From the NCBI RefSeq assembly GCF_900182595.1, contig NZ_FXTN01000003.1, positions 434,001 through 498,000 on the forward strand: a DNA stretch of 64,000 nucleotides. Reading direction: 5' to 3'. A program made the position numbers and the translations under genes. This document shows positions 1 through 10,180 of this stretch, piece by piece. Below the pieces are notes generated by a model. That model ran no database searches. It had not been told where the DNA came from and saw nothing but the letters and a program-made list of their open reading frames with translations. The first letter of the stretch is position 1; the number at the start of each line of letters is the position of its first letter. Source of the DNA: Pedobacter westerhofensis. Its GTDB lineage: Bacteria; Bacteroidota; Bacteroidia; Sphingobacteriales; Sphingobacteriaceae.

Positions 1-60
1 AGTATCTGTGATAATGACAGTAAAGTATTAAAAAAGATATTCTTCTTTAGCAGTGACATA

Positions 61-1140
61 TTAAGCTAATACCGATTTTAGTGCCCTCTTTGTAGTAAGG
101 ACAATAACACCAAGCAAGCCGGCAAGAATAGCACCCAGAATAAATGAAAAAACTTTACCATTCTTTTTTACGGGCAATGGGTAAACAGGTTCGTCTATTA
201 TCTGTATTAACGGGGTTTCTTTTCGCAGGGAGACTTTGCTTAACTCAAGGTTTTTGACCAGTTCAGTCAGTATAGCGGTATTCGCCTGTACGTCTACCTG
301 TCTGCGCTGGGACGGGACTTTCAATACCAGGCGCGACGGATTGATATTCGGGTTCACATCAGTAGCTGCAGCCACTCCTGAAATTGCACCATTAAGCATA
401 CGTCTTACAGAATCTGTCTGGTGCTGAATAATGCCCAGGTTGTAAGTTGATTTCTTTGTTTTTGTCTGCACATAAAAATCACTTACATTTTTAACAATCT
501 TGTCATTAAACCCTTTGGCAAACTGTTCATCAGGTGCCGTGAGCTGTACTTTAATAATATTCAGCTTCTTATCTGGTTTAATGACTACAAGGTTTCTCTT
601 ATTGATGTCTTTTGTAAATTCAGTGAGCAGGCTATCCTGGATACGGCTGAAGCCACCATTTTTGCCGGCAATAAAATCGACGTTTTTTAACTTAGGGTCA
701 TCTGACCATTGGTTTTCACGGAAACGATTATACCGAACATAACGGTCTACAAGCAATTGATTTTTCCCGTCAATAAGATAACTGCTCAACAGGGTTTTGG
801 TGATCATCATTCTGGATTTATATAGCTCCAGCAGATTATCTCCCTGAAATACGCCGCCACCGCCGCCGCCAATATCCAGCCCCACAATGCTGGCCAAACC
901 GGAGAGCGATGCCAAACCGCCGCCACCGCCACCAGATTCTTCTTCCAGCACAAAGGTGCAATTAGCCAGATAACTGGGTTTGCTCCGTATGGAATAAATC
1001 AGTCCAAGTACCCCACCGGCAAGAAGATAAATCAGTATGACTACCCACTTTGTACGGAGGTAACGGATCAGGTCCCTTAAACTGATTATCAGATCTTTAA
1101 ATGATACCTCGTTTAGCTTTTCAGGGTTTTCGGTACTCAT
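61..1140 (-). CDS. Wzz/Wzc-type polysaccharide chain-length determinant
   Basis: Inner-membrane polysaccharide co-polymerase expected to control the length or export of surface polysaccharide. It has two membrane segments (about residues 32-50 and 330-352) around a periplasmic domain, the usual Wzz topology. No Walker A motif or tyrosine cluster is visible, so it is not a full Wzc kinase. Two runs of six glycines (residues 70-75 and 91-96) flank a hydrophobic stretch soon after the first membrane segment; as I recall, this is common in Bacteroidota members of the family. The gene starts 3 bp after the stop of the SLBB export gene, so the two are very probably co-transcribed and form the periplasm-spanning export pair. 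The transcript runs out of the window at its low end. Confidence 0.88.
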   Translation of the reverse strand: MSTENPEKLNEVSFKDLIISLRDLIRYLRTKWVVILIYLLAGGVLGLIYSIRSKPSYLANCTFVLEEESGGGGGGLASLSGLASIVGLDIGGGGGGVFQGDNLLELYKSRMMITKTLLSSYLIDGKNQLLVDRYVRYNRFRENQWSDDPKLKNVDFIAGKNGGFSRIQDSLLTEFTKDINKRNLVVIKPDKKLNIIKVQLTAPDEQFAKGFNDKIVKNVSDFYVQTKTKKSTYNLGIIQHQTDSVRRMLNGAISGVAAATDVNPNINPSRLVLKVPSQRRQVDVQANTAILTELVKNLELSKVSLRKETPLIQIIDEPVYPLPVKKNGKVFSFILGAILAGLLGVIVLTTKRALKSVLA

Positions 1141-1143
1141 AGG

Positions 1144-3648
1144 TTAATTTTTCAGTAAAGTAACAATAATAGCTGCTATAGATGCCAGTGCTGTAGATAA
1201 GCCTACCAATGAACCTAAGCTCAATTTTTCTCTTTCTGCGCGCTTAGGTACAAATATCTCGGAGCCTGGAGTTACCTTTGGAAAATTGTTAAAGAATAAA
1301 AATTTCCTGTTTGCAGCTACAGATCCGTTAGGATACACTACATAGGTTGCTTTTTTGTAGGCGTTATAGCTAAATCCTCCTGAACCACTGATATAATATT
1401 TGAGGGTTCTACCGGGAACAAATATCATACTGTTGGGTTTAAGTACTTCACCAATAACCTTCACCGTCTGCAGTTGTCTGGGTACGCGGATGACATCGCC
1501 ATCCTCAAGAATCAGGTCATTTCTGCTCATGGGTTGTTCCAGCGCTTTTTTCAGGTTGATACCTACAAGGTCACTGCTTAGGACATCAATTTCTTTATCA
1601 ATACTTGTAGTGTCTTTTGCGCCCTGTTCCTTTAGGCGGTTAAGGTTTCTTAAATTAACTTTATCATCCTTGCTTCTGTCTTCGCGGTCTGCCTCTGATA
1701 AGTAATTCTGGCCCGGGCGCTTCAGCGACGCGCCATCAGCATAGGCCGAGGGGGTTAAACCACCTACTCTTTTCATGACATCGGAAATACGCTCATCTTT
1801 GCGTGATAAGGTATAAATACCCGGATGCTGAACCTCTCCTTCAATGCGCACCTGTTTTTGTGTCTGAAATCCTTCGGAGTTTCTTACAGACACAATATCG
1901 TAAGGCTGCAGGATAAAGGGCTCACCCAGCAATTGAAGCTTAGGGTCTACATTGACGGTGAACACTTCTGCTGTTACTGCAGAAAGTGACATAACGTCGC
2001 TATTTTTTACTCTTCTTGAAATCTCTATCCTCTCCGGCGTGGCGCCTTCTTTGAAACCACCTGCTTGCTGAATTAAGGACTCAAGATTCATATTTTCTGC
2101 AAATTCAAAGGTACCGGGTGCCCTTACTGCACCTTGAATAGTTACTTTATATTCATCCCTCAGATCAAATATGGATGAGATGGTAACTTTATCTTCCCGC
2201 AATAGTGGAATATCCGTTTCCGTGCCCGAAATGACTTTCTGTACATCAAAAGAAAGCAGGGACTGTGTGTTATCTGCATTTAAACGAGAGATATATCCCC
2301 TGTTTAGGAAGGCATCCTCTTTTAATCCATCAGCTTTGCTGATCAGTCCTTTTAAGGTAAGCCCTTTTTCCAATTCATACTGACCTGGCCTAAATACAGC
2401 ACCAGAGATCTCAACCCTGTTAGCAAAGCGTTCAAGAATTTTCTCCACGACGTAGGTATCTCCGTTCAGCGGGGAATAAGTTTTAAAATTATCAGCACTG
2501 ATATCGCTGATCTTGCGTTCTCTATTCGTTTTTTGAAGTACTTTGATCCTGGCTGTATAGGCCTCGTTAGAGAACCCACCGGCAAAATAAATCACGTCCT
2601 CGAGAGATTCTGTATTCAGCACTTCAAATATCTTGGGTCTTTTAACCTCACCAGTCATTTCTACCCTTGTTTGATACACCGGAACATTAATAACGTCCTG
2701 ATCCTGTAAGCGAATGTTTTTGGATTGTACACCTTTCAAAAGAAAGTCGTAGACGTCTATAGTTGAAACAACTTTATTATTTCTGATGATCTGGATGTTA
2801 CGAAACGATCCATTTTCACTCGGCCCACCGCAGGCATACAATGCGTTAAAGGCTGTGGCCAGAGAGGCCATTGTGTAAGACCCCGGCTTCACAACATTGC
2901 CTACGATGGTAACCTTGATACTTCGGATATTGCCAAGATTAACAGCTACCTGGCTGCCCCCTGTTCTGAGCGCAGGATATGTTTTGGAAAGGACAGTGCG
3001 GATTTTTGAGGTTGCCTGCTCAATTGACAGACCGCCTACGGCAATTAATCCTGCATATTGAACGCTGATATTTCCGTCGGGACTAACCTTAAGACGATAA
3101 TTAGCTTCATTATTTCCAGTTAAGTCTATCAGCACCTCATCATCAGGCCCGATAATATATCCCCTCGGAGTTGCCATACGCATGTTAGGCTCAAACTTTA
3201 AATCTCCGTTTGCAAATAACTCCGCTCCAAAGATCTTTGAATTGATGGTAGTAGCCGCATTCTGCACAGGTGAAGCCACTGCAGCCTTACTGGTGGAAGC
3301 GCTGTTCTTTAAAGAATCGCCAGAATAAGTTCGTCCATTCTGTGTAGTTACGGCCTTGCCCCCGGTTACACCTGATGAGGTAGAACTTTGACTTCTGATT
3401 GCTTCTACCCTGGTACGCAGCTTTTCAATCTCAGAGGCCTTCATTCCCTGAGCCTGGGCCATTTGTATCAGCTGGTCATCCGTATAACCCAACGCATCTG
3501 CACGCTGTATCAAGGTTTTGATTTGGGCATCTGTAAGGTCATCAGCCTTTACATTACTATAGTCTGTAGTTTGCGCAATGGCCCTGGTCTGGGCGAAGCA
3601 TAAAAAAGAAAAAAGGGCAAATACAGTGAGTAGATTTTTAAATATCAT
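1144..3648 (-). CDS. SLBB-domain polysaccharide export protein (Wza-like)
   Basis: Outer-membrane or periplasmic polysaccharide export protein. A signal peptide (residues 1-26, ending AIAQ) is followed by a helical, low-complexity Ser/Thr region, a polysaccharide-export domain (around residue 160, RGYIIGPDDEVLIDLTG) and a series of SLBB beta-grasp repeats, each with a G.V..PG.y pattern (for example GNVVKPGSYTM, GAVRAPGTFEF, GEVQHPGIYTL). At 834 residues it is much longer than E. coli Wza (about 380), as is usual for Bacteroidota versions with many SLBB repeats. A hydrophobic segment at about 812-831 may anchor the C-terminus. It lies directly upstream of the Wzz-like gene and downstream of gmd, from which a terminator hairpin separates it. 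Confidence 0.9.
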   Translation of the reverse strand: MIFKNLLTVFALFSFLCFAQTRAIAQTTDYSNVKADDLTDAQIKTLIQRADALGYTDDQLIQMAQAQGMKASEIEKLRTRVEAIRSQSSTSSGVTGGKAVTTQNGRTYSGDSLKNSASTSKAAVASPVQNAATTINSKIFGAELFANGDLKFEPNMRMATPRGYIIGPDDEVLIDLTGNNEANYRLKVSPDGNISVQYAGLIAVGGLSIEQATSKIRTVLSKTYPALRTGGSQVAVNLGNIRSIKVTIVGNVVKPGSYTMASLATAFNALYACGGPSENGSFRNIQIIRNNKVVSTIDVYDFLLKGVQSKNIRLQDQDVINVPVYQTRVEMTGEVKRPKIFEVLNTESLEDVIYFAGGFSNEAYTARIKVLQKTNRERKISDISADNFKTYSPLNGDTYVVEKILERFANRVEISGAVFRPGQYELEKGLTLKGLISKADGLKEDAFLNRGYISRLNADNTQSLLSFDVQKVISGTETDIPLLREDKVTISSIFDLRDEYKVTIQGAVRAPGTFEFAENMNLESLIQQAGGFKEGATPERIEISRRVKNSDVMSLSAVTAEVFTVNVDPKLQLLGEPFILQPYDIVSVRNSEGFQTQKQVRIEGEVQHPGIYTLSRKDERISDVMKRVGGLTPSAYADGASLKRPGQNYLSEADREDRSKDDKVNLRNLNRLKEQGAKDTTSIDKEIDVLSSDLVGINLKKALEQPMSRNDLILEDGDVIRVPRQLQTVKVIGEVLKPNSMIFVPGRTLKYYISGSGGFSYNAYKKATYVVYPNGSVAANRKFLFFNNFPKVTPGSEIFVPKRAEREKLSLGSLVGLSTALASIAAIIVTLLKN

Positions 3649-3670
3649 ATTTAATAATAGTTCTTAAAGG

Positions 3671-3698
3671 CAAAAAGAGATACCTAAAATGGTATCTC
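3671..3698 (-). terminator. Hairpin terminator between gmd and the SLBB gene
   Basis: On the minus strand a perfect 8-bp stem (GAGATACC/GGTATCTC, 6-nt loop) is followed directly by TTTTTGCC. This is a simple intrinsic-terminator layout placed after gmd and before the polysaccharide-export gene. It may end or attenuate the rfbD-rfbA-gmd transcript. Confidence 0.6.
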
Positions 3699-3730
3699 AA
3701 ATAGTACAATGTGATTAAACGGCGGAGCGC

Positions 3731-4867
3731 TTATTCAAAATAATTTAATGTTTTGAATCCTTTCTCTTTCAGGTATTCATCTTTCTTCATCAATATAAGG
3801 TCTGACTGGATCATATCTTTCACCAATAAGGGCAGGTCAAATTTAGGTTCCCAGCCCAATTGGTTTTTTGATTTGGCAGGATCTCCCAGCAGCAGGTCAA
3901 CTTCCGTTGGCCTGAAATATTTGGCATCGACCCGTACTACAGTGGAACCAAAATGTAAGTGATCTGTGTTTAAACCAAGGCTATGTGCCAGATCGTAATC
4001 TATATCAATAATCACGCCTTTTTCATTTTGATCCTTACCGCTAAATTCCACCTCAATCCCTAGTTCTGCAAAACTCATCTTTACAAAATCGCGAACCGTT
4101 GTGGTGATACCAGTGGCGATGACAAAGTCTTCAGCTTTTTCCTGTTGCAGGATCAGCCACATGGCTTCAATGTAATCTTTGGCATGCCCCCAGTCGCGCT
4201 GGGCCGAAAGGTTGCCGAGATAAAGACATTTCTGCAAACCAAGGGCGATTTTGCAGGCAGCCCTGGTGATCTTACGGGTAACAAAGGTTTCTCCCCGGAG
4301 CGGACTCTCATGGTTGAACAGAATTCCGTTACAGGCAAACATATTATAGGCCTCCCTGTAATTGACCGTGATCCAGTAACCATATATTTTTGCTACAGCA
4401 TAAGGTGATCTGGGATAAAAAGGTGTGGTCTCACTTTGCGGAACTGCCTGTACGAGTCCGTATAGTTCTGAAGTTGAAGCCTGATAGATGCGCGTTTTTT
4501 TCTCTAATCCCAGGATGCGGACAGCCTCTAGTAACCTTAATGTACCAATACCATCTGCATTAGCTGTGTACTCAGGCATCTCAAAACTAACATGAACATG
4601 GCTCATGGCTGCCAGGTTATAGATCTCATCAGGCTGAGTCTCCTGAATGATCCTGATTAAATTGGTAGAATCAGTGAGATCCCCAAAATGTAATTTGAAA
4701 TTTAGATTGTTTTCATGCTGGTCCTGATATAGGTGGTCAATACGGTCAGTATTGAACTGAGAAGATCTCCGTTTCAGCCCATGAACAAAATACCCTTTTT
4801 TTAAAAGAAATTCTGCCAGGTATGCCCCATCTTGTCCCGTAACACCTGTAATCAAGGCCACTTTCAT
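3731..4867 (-). CDS. gmd: GDP-mannose 4,6-dehydratase
   Basis: Cytoplasmic NADP-dependent short-chain dehydrogenase (extended SDR) that converts GDP-mannose to GDP-4-keto-6-deoxymannose, the first step to GDP-fucose, GDP-rhamnose or GDP-perosamine. Visible motifs are the N-terminal GxxGxxG nucleotide loop ([14 protein letters not shown]), the Ser/Thr active-site stretch QASTSELYG and the YxxxK pair in [29 protein letters not shown] is a Gmd signature. The length (378 residues) is normal. No GDP-fucose synthase or perosamine transaminase is in the window, so the final sugar cannot be named. It is the last gene before a hairpin terminator and lies in line with rfbA and rfbD. Confidence 0.95.
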   Translation of the reverse strand: MKVALITGVTGQDGAYLAEFLLKKGYFVHGLKRRSSQFNTDRIDHLYQDQHENNLNFKLHFGDLTDSTNLIRIIQETQPDEIYNLAAMSHVHVSFEMPEYTANADGIGTLRLLEAVRILGLEKKTRIYQASTSELYGLVQAVPQSETTPFYPRSPYAVAKIYGYWITVNYREAYNMFACNGILFNHESPLRGETFVTRKITRAACKIALGLQKCLYLGNLSAQRDWGHAKDYIEAMWLILQQEKAEDFVIATGITTTVRDFVKMSFAELGIEVEFSGKDQNEKGVIIDIDYDLAHSLGLNTDHLHFGSTVVRVDAKYFRPTEVDLLLGDPAKSKNQLGWEPKFDLPLLVKDMIQSDLILMKKDEYLKEKGFKTLNYFE

Positions 4868-4914
4868 TCTTACGTAATTTTTTTGGCTAATATAAGAATA
4901 TTTAACTGAAGATT

Positions 4915-5775
4915 TTATTTAACAATCTTTAGCAAATAGGTACCATAACCACTTTTTACCAGCGGGGTAGCAATCGCAGTCAATTGTGCTTTATCAATAA
5001 ATCCCATTCTATACGCGACTTCTTCAATACATCCTATTTTAAGGCCCTGGCGTTCTTCAATCACCTGAACAAATTGTCCGGCCTGCATCAAAGAAACGAA
5101 TGTGCCGGTATCCAGCCAGGCGGTTCCCCTGTTTAACACCGCAACTTTCAAATTGCCTTGTTCGAGGTAAACTTTATTGACATCTGTGATTTCATATTCT
5201 CCCCTCGGAGAAGGCTCGATATTTTTAGCGATTTCTACAACGCTGTTGTCATAAAAGTAAAGGCCTGGAACCGCGTAATTCGATTTAGGTTGTTCTGGTT
5301 TCTCTTCAATAGAGACAGCATTATTATCCACATCAAATTCTACTACGCCATAACGTTCGGGATCAGAAACCTGATAAGCAAATACAACACCACCAGTTGT
5401 TTCCGTATTTTCCTGTAATAATTTAGACATTCCATCACCATAGAAAATATTATCTCCTAAAACCAGAGCAACCTTATCTTGTCCGATGAAATCTGCACCA
5501 ATCACGAACGCCTGGGCTAACCCATTAGGTTTCTCCTGAACGGCATAAGAAAATTTACAACCAATCTTACTGCCATCTCCTAACAATTTTTCAAAATTAG
5601 GCAAATCATGTGGTGTAGAGATAATCAAAATTTCCCTGATTCCTGCAAGCATCAGTATTGATAATGGATAGTAAATCATCGGCTTATCATATACCGGCAT
5701 CATTTGCTTGCTCATCACCAAGGTTAATGGATGCAATCGGGTTCCACTGCCCCCCGCCAGAATTATTCCTTTCAT
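4915..5775 (-). CDS. rfbA: Glucose-1-phosphate thymidylyltransferase
   Basis: Makes dTDP-glucose from dTTP and glucose-1-phosphate, the first committed step to dTDP-L-rhamnose. The N-terminal nucleotide-binding loop is [11 protein letters not shown], followed by [17 protein letters not shown] and the metal-binding stretch [29 protein letters not shown] near residue 220 is typical of RfbA. At 286 residues it is standard length. It lies 6 bp downstream of rfbD and 47 bp upstream of gmd. rfbB and rfbC, needed for the pathway, are not in the window. Confidence 0.96.
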   Translation of the reverse strand: MKGIILAGGSGTRLHPLTLVMSKQMMPVYDKPMIYYPLSILMLAGIREILIISTPHDLPNFEKLLGDGSKIGCKFSYAVQEKPNGLAQAFVIGADFIGQDKVALVLGDNIFYGDGMSKLLQENTETTGGVVFAYQVSDPERYGVVEFDVDNNAVSIEEKPEQPKSNYAVPGLYFYDNSVVEIAKNIEPSPRGEYEITDVNKVYLEQGNLKVAVLNRGTAWLDTGTFVSLMQAGQFVQVIEERQGLKIGCIEEVAYRMGFIDKAQLTAIATPLVKSGYGTYLLKIVK

Positions 5776-5781
5776 AATATA

Positions 5782-6639
5782 TTATAAATTTTTGATACAA
5801 ATATTTAGGCTTTCTCTCCAGTAAGGAATTTCGACACCTAAGGCTAATTTTATCTTTGTCTTATCTAAAACAGAATAATGAGGTCTTTTTGCTTTGGTAA
5901 CAAACGCCGCAGAAGCTACTGGCAAAACTTTGATCTCAATACCTGATAATTCAAATACTGCTTTTGCAAAGTCATACCAGGAAGCGACCCCTTCATTACT
6001 ATAATGGTATAGACCAAAAGCCCCGGGATCATTTTGAGTTATATTTATTATAACCTTTGCAAGATCCATCGCATAGGTGGGTGTACCCACCTGATCGTAA
6101 ATCACATTTAATTCAGATCTGGTTTGCGAAAGTTTCAACATCGTTTTCACAAAATTATTAGCCCTTTCTGAATATAGCCAGCTCGTACGAATAATGTAGT
6201 ATTGAGTTAGTAACGACTGGATTTCCTGTTCACCTTTGAGTTTGGACAAACCATAAATATTTACAGGGTTGGTATCCAAATCTTCCGTTAAAGGTGTGCT
6301 CGAACTGCCGTCAAATACGAAATCTGTTGAGATGTGTATCAGCGTAGTATTGTATTTCAGGCAGTTTATTGCCAGCTGCTTTACAGCATTGTGATTTACC
6401 TGAAAGGCATTATGCTGATCTTCTTCCGCCTGGTCAACTGCTGTATAAGCTGCGCAGTTGATACAATATACGGGCTGATACTCTTCGAAAATGGAGGTCG
6501 TTTGTTCTTCATTTATGCAATCCAGCTCTGTTCTGGAAAGAAAGACAAAGTTGAGCGTCAGCTCTTCTAGAAAAACAACCTCTTTTAGACATTGTCCTAA
6601 TTGTCCTGAACCACCTATAACAATTACATTGTTTTTCAT
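5782..6639 (-). CDS. rfbD: dTDP-4-dehydrorhamnose reductase
   Basis: NAD(P)H-dependent SDR that reduces dTDP-4-keto-L-rhamnose to dTDP-L-rhamnose, the last step of that pathway. It has the N-terminal GGSGQLGQCL nucleotide loop, the YxxxK catalytic pair in NIYGLSKLKGEQE, and family stretches such as NCAAYTAVDQAEED, STDFVFDGSS and VYDQVGTPTYAMDLA. The length (285 residues) is normal. It is the first gene of the rfbD-rfbA-gmd run on the minus strand. Its presence with rfbA implies dTDP-rhamnose synthesis, with the two middle enzymes encoded elsewhere. Confidence 0.94.
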   Translation of the reverse strand: MKNNVIVIGGSGQLGQCLKEVVFLEELTLNFVFLSRTELDCINEEQTTSIFEEYQPVYCINCAAYTAVDQAEEDQHNAFQVNHNAVKQLAINCLKYNTTLIHISTDFVFDGSSSTPLTEDLDTNPVNIYGLSKLKGEQEIQSLLTQYYIIRTSWLYSERANNFVKTMLKLSQTRSELNVIYDQVGTPTYAMDLAKVIINITQNDPGAFGLYHYSNEGVASWYDFAKAVFELSGIEIKVLPVASAAFVTKAKRPHYSVLDKTKIKLALGVEIPYWRESLNICIKNL

Positions 6640-6722
6640 TAGTTAAATATTGTTTTATCGGTAATTAAGAGTAAATAAGTTAATTGTTATTGATCACGAA
6701 TTATAAGCTAATGGAGGTTTCA

Positions 6723-7379
6723 TTAATTTTTATGACCCAGATGAAATTGTATGCCTACTGAAACAGGATTAAGAAGTAATTCACCTTTTTGAAATCTATT
6801 TTGCGTATATACCTCCGGATCACTCTGGGTTTTGCCCCAGGCGTAAAAGAATTCTACATTGCTCTCTGCAAATATAGAAATATCTTTGATTGGATTTTGC
6901 TTTATCCCCACTAGTGGGGAGATAGTAAAGCCTCTTTTTCTTGTACTTATATTAAAATTGACAGGATTGGTATCTGTAAGGTTGCCATTAAATTCATTTG
7001 AACGGTATCCCAGATCAAAACCCAGGTACGGTTGAACTGGTCCGTAGGTAAAATTCTTTTCAAAACCAGCCTTAAACGAATAATCTTTCACTTTGCCCGC
7101 AGCAAATTGACAATTTTCGCAATTATTGGAAAATTGATCTGATTTGTGCAGATAGCTGCCACTTAACCGATAACTGAAGAGATTGTCATTAAATTTCACG
7201 ATGTAACTACTAAAATTGGAGCTGATAAAACGATGGTCCTTCGTCTGGTTAAGCAATTCTGGTAGCTCAAGATAATTGTATCCCCGGACGCCAAAACTAT
7301 ATTTGGCATCACCATTTTGCTGGGAAAAAACCGTCATAGATAATAGTATCAAAGGAAGAATCAGTATTTTTTTTATCAT
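6723..7379 (-). CDS. Putative outer-membrane beta-barrel protein
   Basis: Secreted 218-residue protein with a signal peptide (hydrophobic residues 4-17, cleavage near FSQ-QNG). The rest shows alternating beta-strand patterns and ends in VSVGIQFHLGHKN, compatible with a small outer-membrane barrel. It has two cysteines close together (NCENCQ). The function is unknown. It lies upstream of and in the same direction as rfbD, about 80 bp away, so it could be co-transcribed with the polysaccharide genes; it is divergent from the TPR kinase gene. Confidence 0.6.
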   Translation of the reverse strand: MIKKILILPLILLSMTVFSQQNGDAKYSFGVRGYNYLELPELLNQTKDHRFISSNFSSYIVKFNDNLFSYRLSGSYLHKSDQFSNNCENCQFAAGKVKDYSFKAGFEKNFTYGPVQPYLGFDLGYRSNEFNGNLTDTNPVNFNISTRKRGFTISPLVGIKQNPIKDISIFAESNVEFFYAWGKTQSDPEVYTQNRFQKGELLLNPVSVGIQFHLGHKN

Positions 7380-7711
7380 GCTAAATTTATTGTCTGTTAA
7401 TATAAATATAAATCACGTACTTCTGCGCATCGTCAAAAAACTATGACTTAAACAACGGCTAGTATGGATTAAATATAAATCTTCAAAGATGCTTAATCTC
7501 TTGGTATCATTAATATTTTTCATTTCATATACCATTTCAAAATGATACGCTGATTCTGAATTTATGCCTAACTTCATTTACTTATTTTTTAAACTACAAG
7601 ACTTTAATTTCCCTGGATGACTTTGTATTTTACACTTTCCTCCTCTTTCTAAAAAAATGGGATAATTATTTAGTATTATTGACAAGTATCCGTCAGACTA
7701 ACAGGCTATAT
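7380..7711. other. Divergent intergenic region
   Basis: AT-rich spacer between the minus-strand barrel gene and the plus-strand TPR kinase gene; it must carry both promoters. An 8-bp inverted repeat GTATCATT/AATGATAC lies at 7504-7511 and 7541-7548. No RNA gene or convincing ORF was seen. Confidence 0.5.
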
Positions 7712-9016
7712 ATGAATCCTCTATTAATCAAATTGTCCCCAATAGTACTATTTATTGCTTGCGGCATTCTTAGCTGTAAGCACGTGCCATTAAGCGGTAG
7801 TTCCGATCCTGCGCTGAAGGTTGTAGAGCACCTTTCAGATTCGGCAAAGATGCACTACACACGCGGACATACTGAACTGGCTATCCAATATTATAAACGC
7901 GCATTGCAACATGCCCAAAATCATAAACTACCTCAGCATCAAGCGCAAGTGCTGCTTAAAATGGCAAAAATTTTGCCCAGGCAGGATATTGATGTCAGTC
8001 TCAGTTATTTGGATAGTGCACTTCGTATCGCCAAAACTATACATCACTACCAATTGCAATCCGACATTTACCGTTCTATAGCAGAGATCCATAAGCAACA
8101 TCATAATTATACGGCAGCGCTTTTTGCACTGGAGGCTCATAACTTGCTGACGGATTCCTTGCTGGACGAACGCAGAAACAAAAATCTGCAGCACCTCGCA
8201 ATGAAAAAAGATGCATTGCGCGAGAGAGTCTTTTATATTTTGGTTGCTGCAATTCTATTGGGCATTGCACTTGCTCTGGCATTATTTTTCAGACGCACAA
8301 AAAAGCTGAACAGGGAACTGACCCTGGCAGTAGATGTGCGCAACAAACTCTTTTCTATCATTAGTCATGATCTCAGGGGGCCGGCAGGAAGCTTAAAACT
8401 GGCCTACGAGCTGCTAGAAACCGGAGCCATTTCAGATGAAGAATTCCCCGGATTTTTTAAAATGTTGAAGAATCAGAGCAACACTTTGAATGAAACTTTG
8501 GATTCCCTGCTAATCTGGTCGCGGTCTCAGCTGGACGAGATTCGTACAGTGCCGCTTAAGTTTGTTCTTTTGGAAAGCATCAAATTTAATTTGGCCTTGC
8601 TGGAAGGCCAGTATACAATAAAGCAACTGAAAATCAATATCAGCGTTCCAATTGATATGGAAATATATGCAGACAAGGACCAGTTTGATTTTATCATTCG
8701 CAATTTATTATCAAATGCTATAAAATTTTCTTATGCAGGAAGTGCAATTGAGGTGACTGCGGAGCGCAAAAAAGATAGCATACTGCTGACTGTTACCGAC
8801 CATGGTATTGGTATCTCTCCCGAAAGGCAGGCGCAATTCCAATCAGGAACGCTGGAAACCACATTTGGCACCTCGGGCGAAAAAGGTACTGGTTTAGGCC
8901 TACGCATGATCAAAGATTTTGTATCTGCATCTGGTGGCAATATCTCGCTGCAAAGTACAAAAGGCAACACGCAGTTTTCCCTCAGTTTACCCCCCACTCC
9001 TGTGATAAAGAATTGA
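7712..9016 (+). CDS. TPR-repeat sensor histidine kinase
   Basis: Membrane-anchored sensor kinase. The chosen ATG gives a lipoprotein-like or hydrophobic N-terminus (PIVLFIACGILSC); an in-frame TTG 33 bp upstream gives a longer but less likely start. A periplasmic TPR-like helical region is followed by one membrane segment (LVAAILLGIALALALFF), a DHp domain with the phospho-accepting His in FSIISHDLRGPAG, and an HATPase domain with N box (LLSNAIKFS), G1 box (DHGIGISPE) and G2 box (GTGLGLRMI). TPR kinases of this type are common in Bacteroidota. No response regulator lies next to it. It converges on the GAF-PAS gene at 9052. Confidence 0.88.
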   Translation: MNPLLIKLSPIVLFIACGILSCKHVPLSGSSDPALKVVEHLSDSAKMHYTRGHTELAIQYYKRALQHAQNHKLPQHQAQVLLKMAKILPRQDIDVSLSYLDSALRIAKTIHHYQLQSDIYRSIAEIHKQHHNYTAALFALEAHNLLTDSLLDERRNKNLQHLAMKKDALRERVFYILVAAILLGIALALALFFRRTKKLNRELTLAVDVRNKLFSIISHDLRGPAGSLKLAYELLETGAISDEEFPGFFKMLKNQSNTLNETLDSLLIWSRSQLDEIRTVPLKFVLLESIKFNLALLEGQYTIKQLKINISVPIDMEIYADKDQFDFIIRNLLSNAIKFSYAGSAIEVTAERKKDSILLTVTDHGIGISPERQAQFQSGTLETTFGTSGEKGTGLGLRMIKDFVSASGGNISLQSTKGNTQFSLSLPPTPVIKN

Positions 9017-9051
9017 ATTTAAAATTTACGACTTGCATCATGATTTCTTAA

Positions 9052-10140
9052 TCAGACGCCCGTGAAACCTATAATTGTTTTTATTTTTTCATCCAGCTCG
9101 TCCACATCATCCTGGATTTCCTGAAATTCAGGATAGGTTATAAAATAATTTCCCATACGCAATAACAGTAAAATGCCTTTAATATTGGCGACAGGCTTTC
9201 TCAGCTCATGTGACTGTAAAAAGGCGGTTTTTGCAAGCAAATTTTGATGAGCTATCATATTTTGCTGTTCATTGATACGCTCTGTTATATTGGTCGAATT
9301 GTAGGATATACCAATAATATCTCCATTAGTATTTCTGGTAGGATCGTAGGTAATATCACACCAATGCGAAATTTTTCCAAATTTAATCAGGCGCTCATGC
9401 CTTACCCGTTCCCCTGATAATGCCTTGCCGCAGTTCTCAATAAAATCGGGCATGTAGCTTTCTCTAACAAAATCAGTAACCTTCATTCCTTTCTCTATAG
9501 TAATATGATATTCCTGCTGTACAAAATCTCTGAGCCTTCTATTAAATGCTAAGATATTATAATCTTTATCGATCATAATATGTTCTGAAGTTGAACTTTC
9601 AAAAAAAGAAAGCAGCTTAATTTCAGTCAGTTTTGCCTCCAGATATTGTGATTTGAGTATCGCTAATCCTGATTCAAACTCAAATAGGGCAATAGCATGC
9701 CTGGCCAGCATTGTTAGCATTTTAAGTTTGATCTCTGAGATAGTTTTTGGGGACTCATCAATCACGCAAAGACTGCCCAGCTTATAACCATCATGTGTAG
9801 TTAGAGGGATGCCTGCATAAAACCTGATACGGGTGTCACCGGTTACTAATGGATTGTTACTGAAACGCTCATCTTTGGTGGCATCCTCAACAACAAAATA
9901 TTTATCTTCCTCGATTGTGTAATTGCAGAAAGCGTCCTTTCTGGCGGTCTGTGTAAAATTAAAGGCTTGTTTAACCCTAATGTATTGGGTCTGCTCACCA
10001 ATCAGGCTGATCAAAGCAGTTGGGCATCCGCAAATTTTGGCTGCAGTACTGACAATTTCCTGAAGTTCTTTATTCAGGCTAAAGTCTATTTTAAGAAATT
10101 TATTTACGGCTTTTAACCGTTCTAATTCACTGAGAGGCAT
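9052..10140 (-). CDS. GAF-PAS sensor protein with DHp but no ATPase domain
   Basis: Cytoplasmic 362-residue protein: GAF domain (about 10-165; FCNYTI, RFYAGIPL, GSLCVIDE motifs), PAS domain (about 185-285), then a short helical DHp-like segment with a His in FLQSHELRKPVANIKG (His311). It stops about 50 residues after this His, so the entire HATPase domain of a histidine kinase is missing. No HATPase fragment is apparent in the intergenic DNA that follows, so this looks like a stable architecture and not a recent truncation. It is the third gene of a minus-strand unit after a complete hybrid kinase (15331) and a paralogue (11275) with the same GAF domain. It could be phosphorylated in trans, form mixed dimers or act as an adaptor; this is inference. 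Confidence 0.85.
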   Translation of the reverse strand: MPLSELERLKAVNKFLKIDFSLNKELQEIVSTAAKICGCPTALISLIGEQTQYIRVKQAFNFTQTARKDAFCNYTIEEDKYFVVEDATKDERFSNNPLVTGDTRIRFYAGIPLTTHDGYKLGSLCVIDESPKTISEIKLKMLTMLARHAIALFEFESGLAILKSQYLEAKLTEIKLLSFFESSTSEHIMIDKDYNILAFNRRLRDFVQQEYHITIEKGMKVTDFVRESYMPDFIENCGKALSGERVRHERLIKFGKISHWCDITYDPTRNTNGDIIGISYNSTNITERINEQQNMIAHQNLLAKTAFLQSHELRKPVANIKGILLLLRMGNYFITYPEFQEIQDDVDELDEKIKTIIGFTGV

Positions 10141-10180
10141 ATATCATTATTAATTTTTTTACAAAATAATCTGTATCCCT

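Noticed and set aside
7537..7548. 12-mer TCAAAATGATAC shared with 22417-22428, both upstream of kinase genes
   Set aside because: Shared AT-rich 12-mers are expected by chance many times in 64 kb; no other support.
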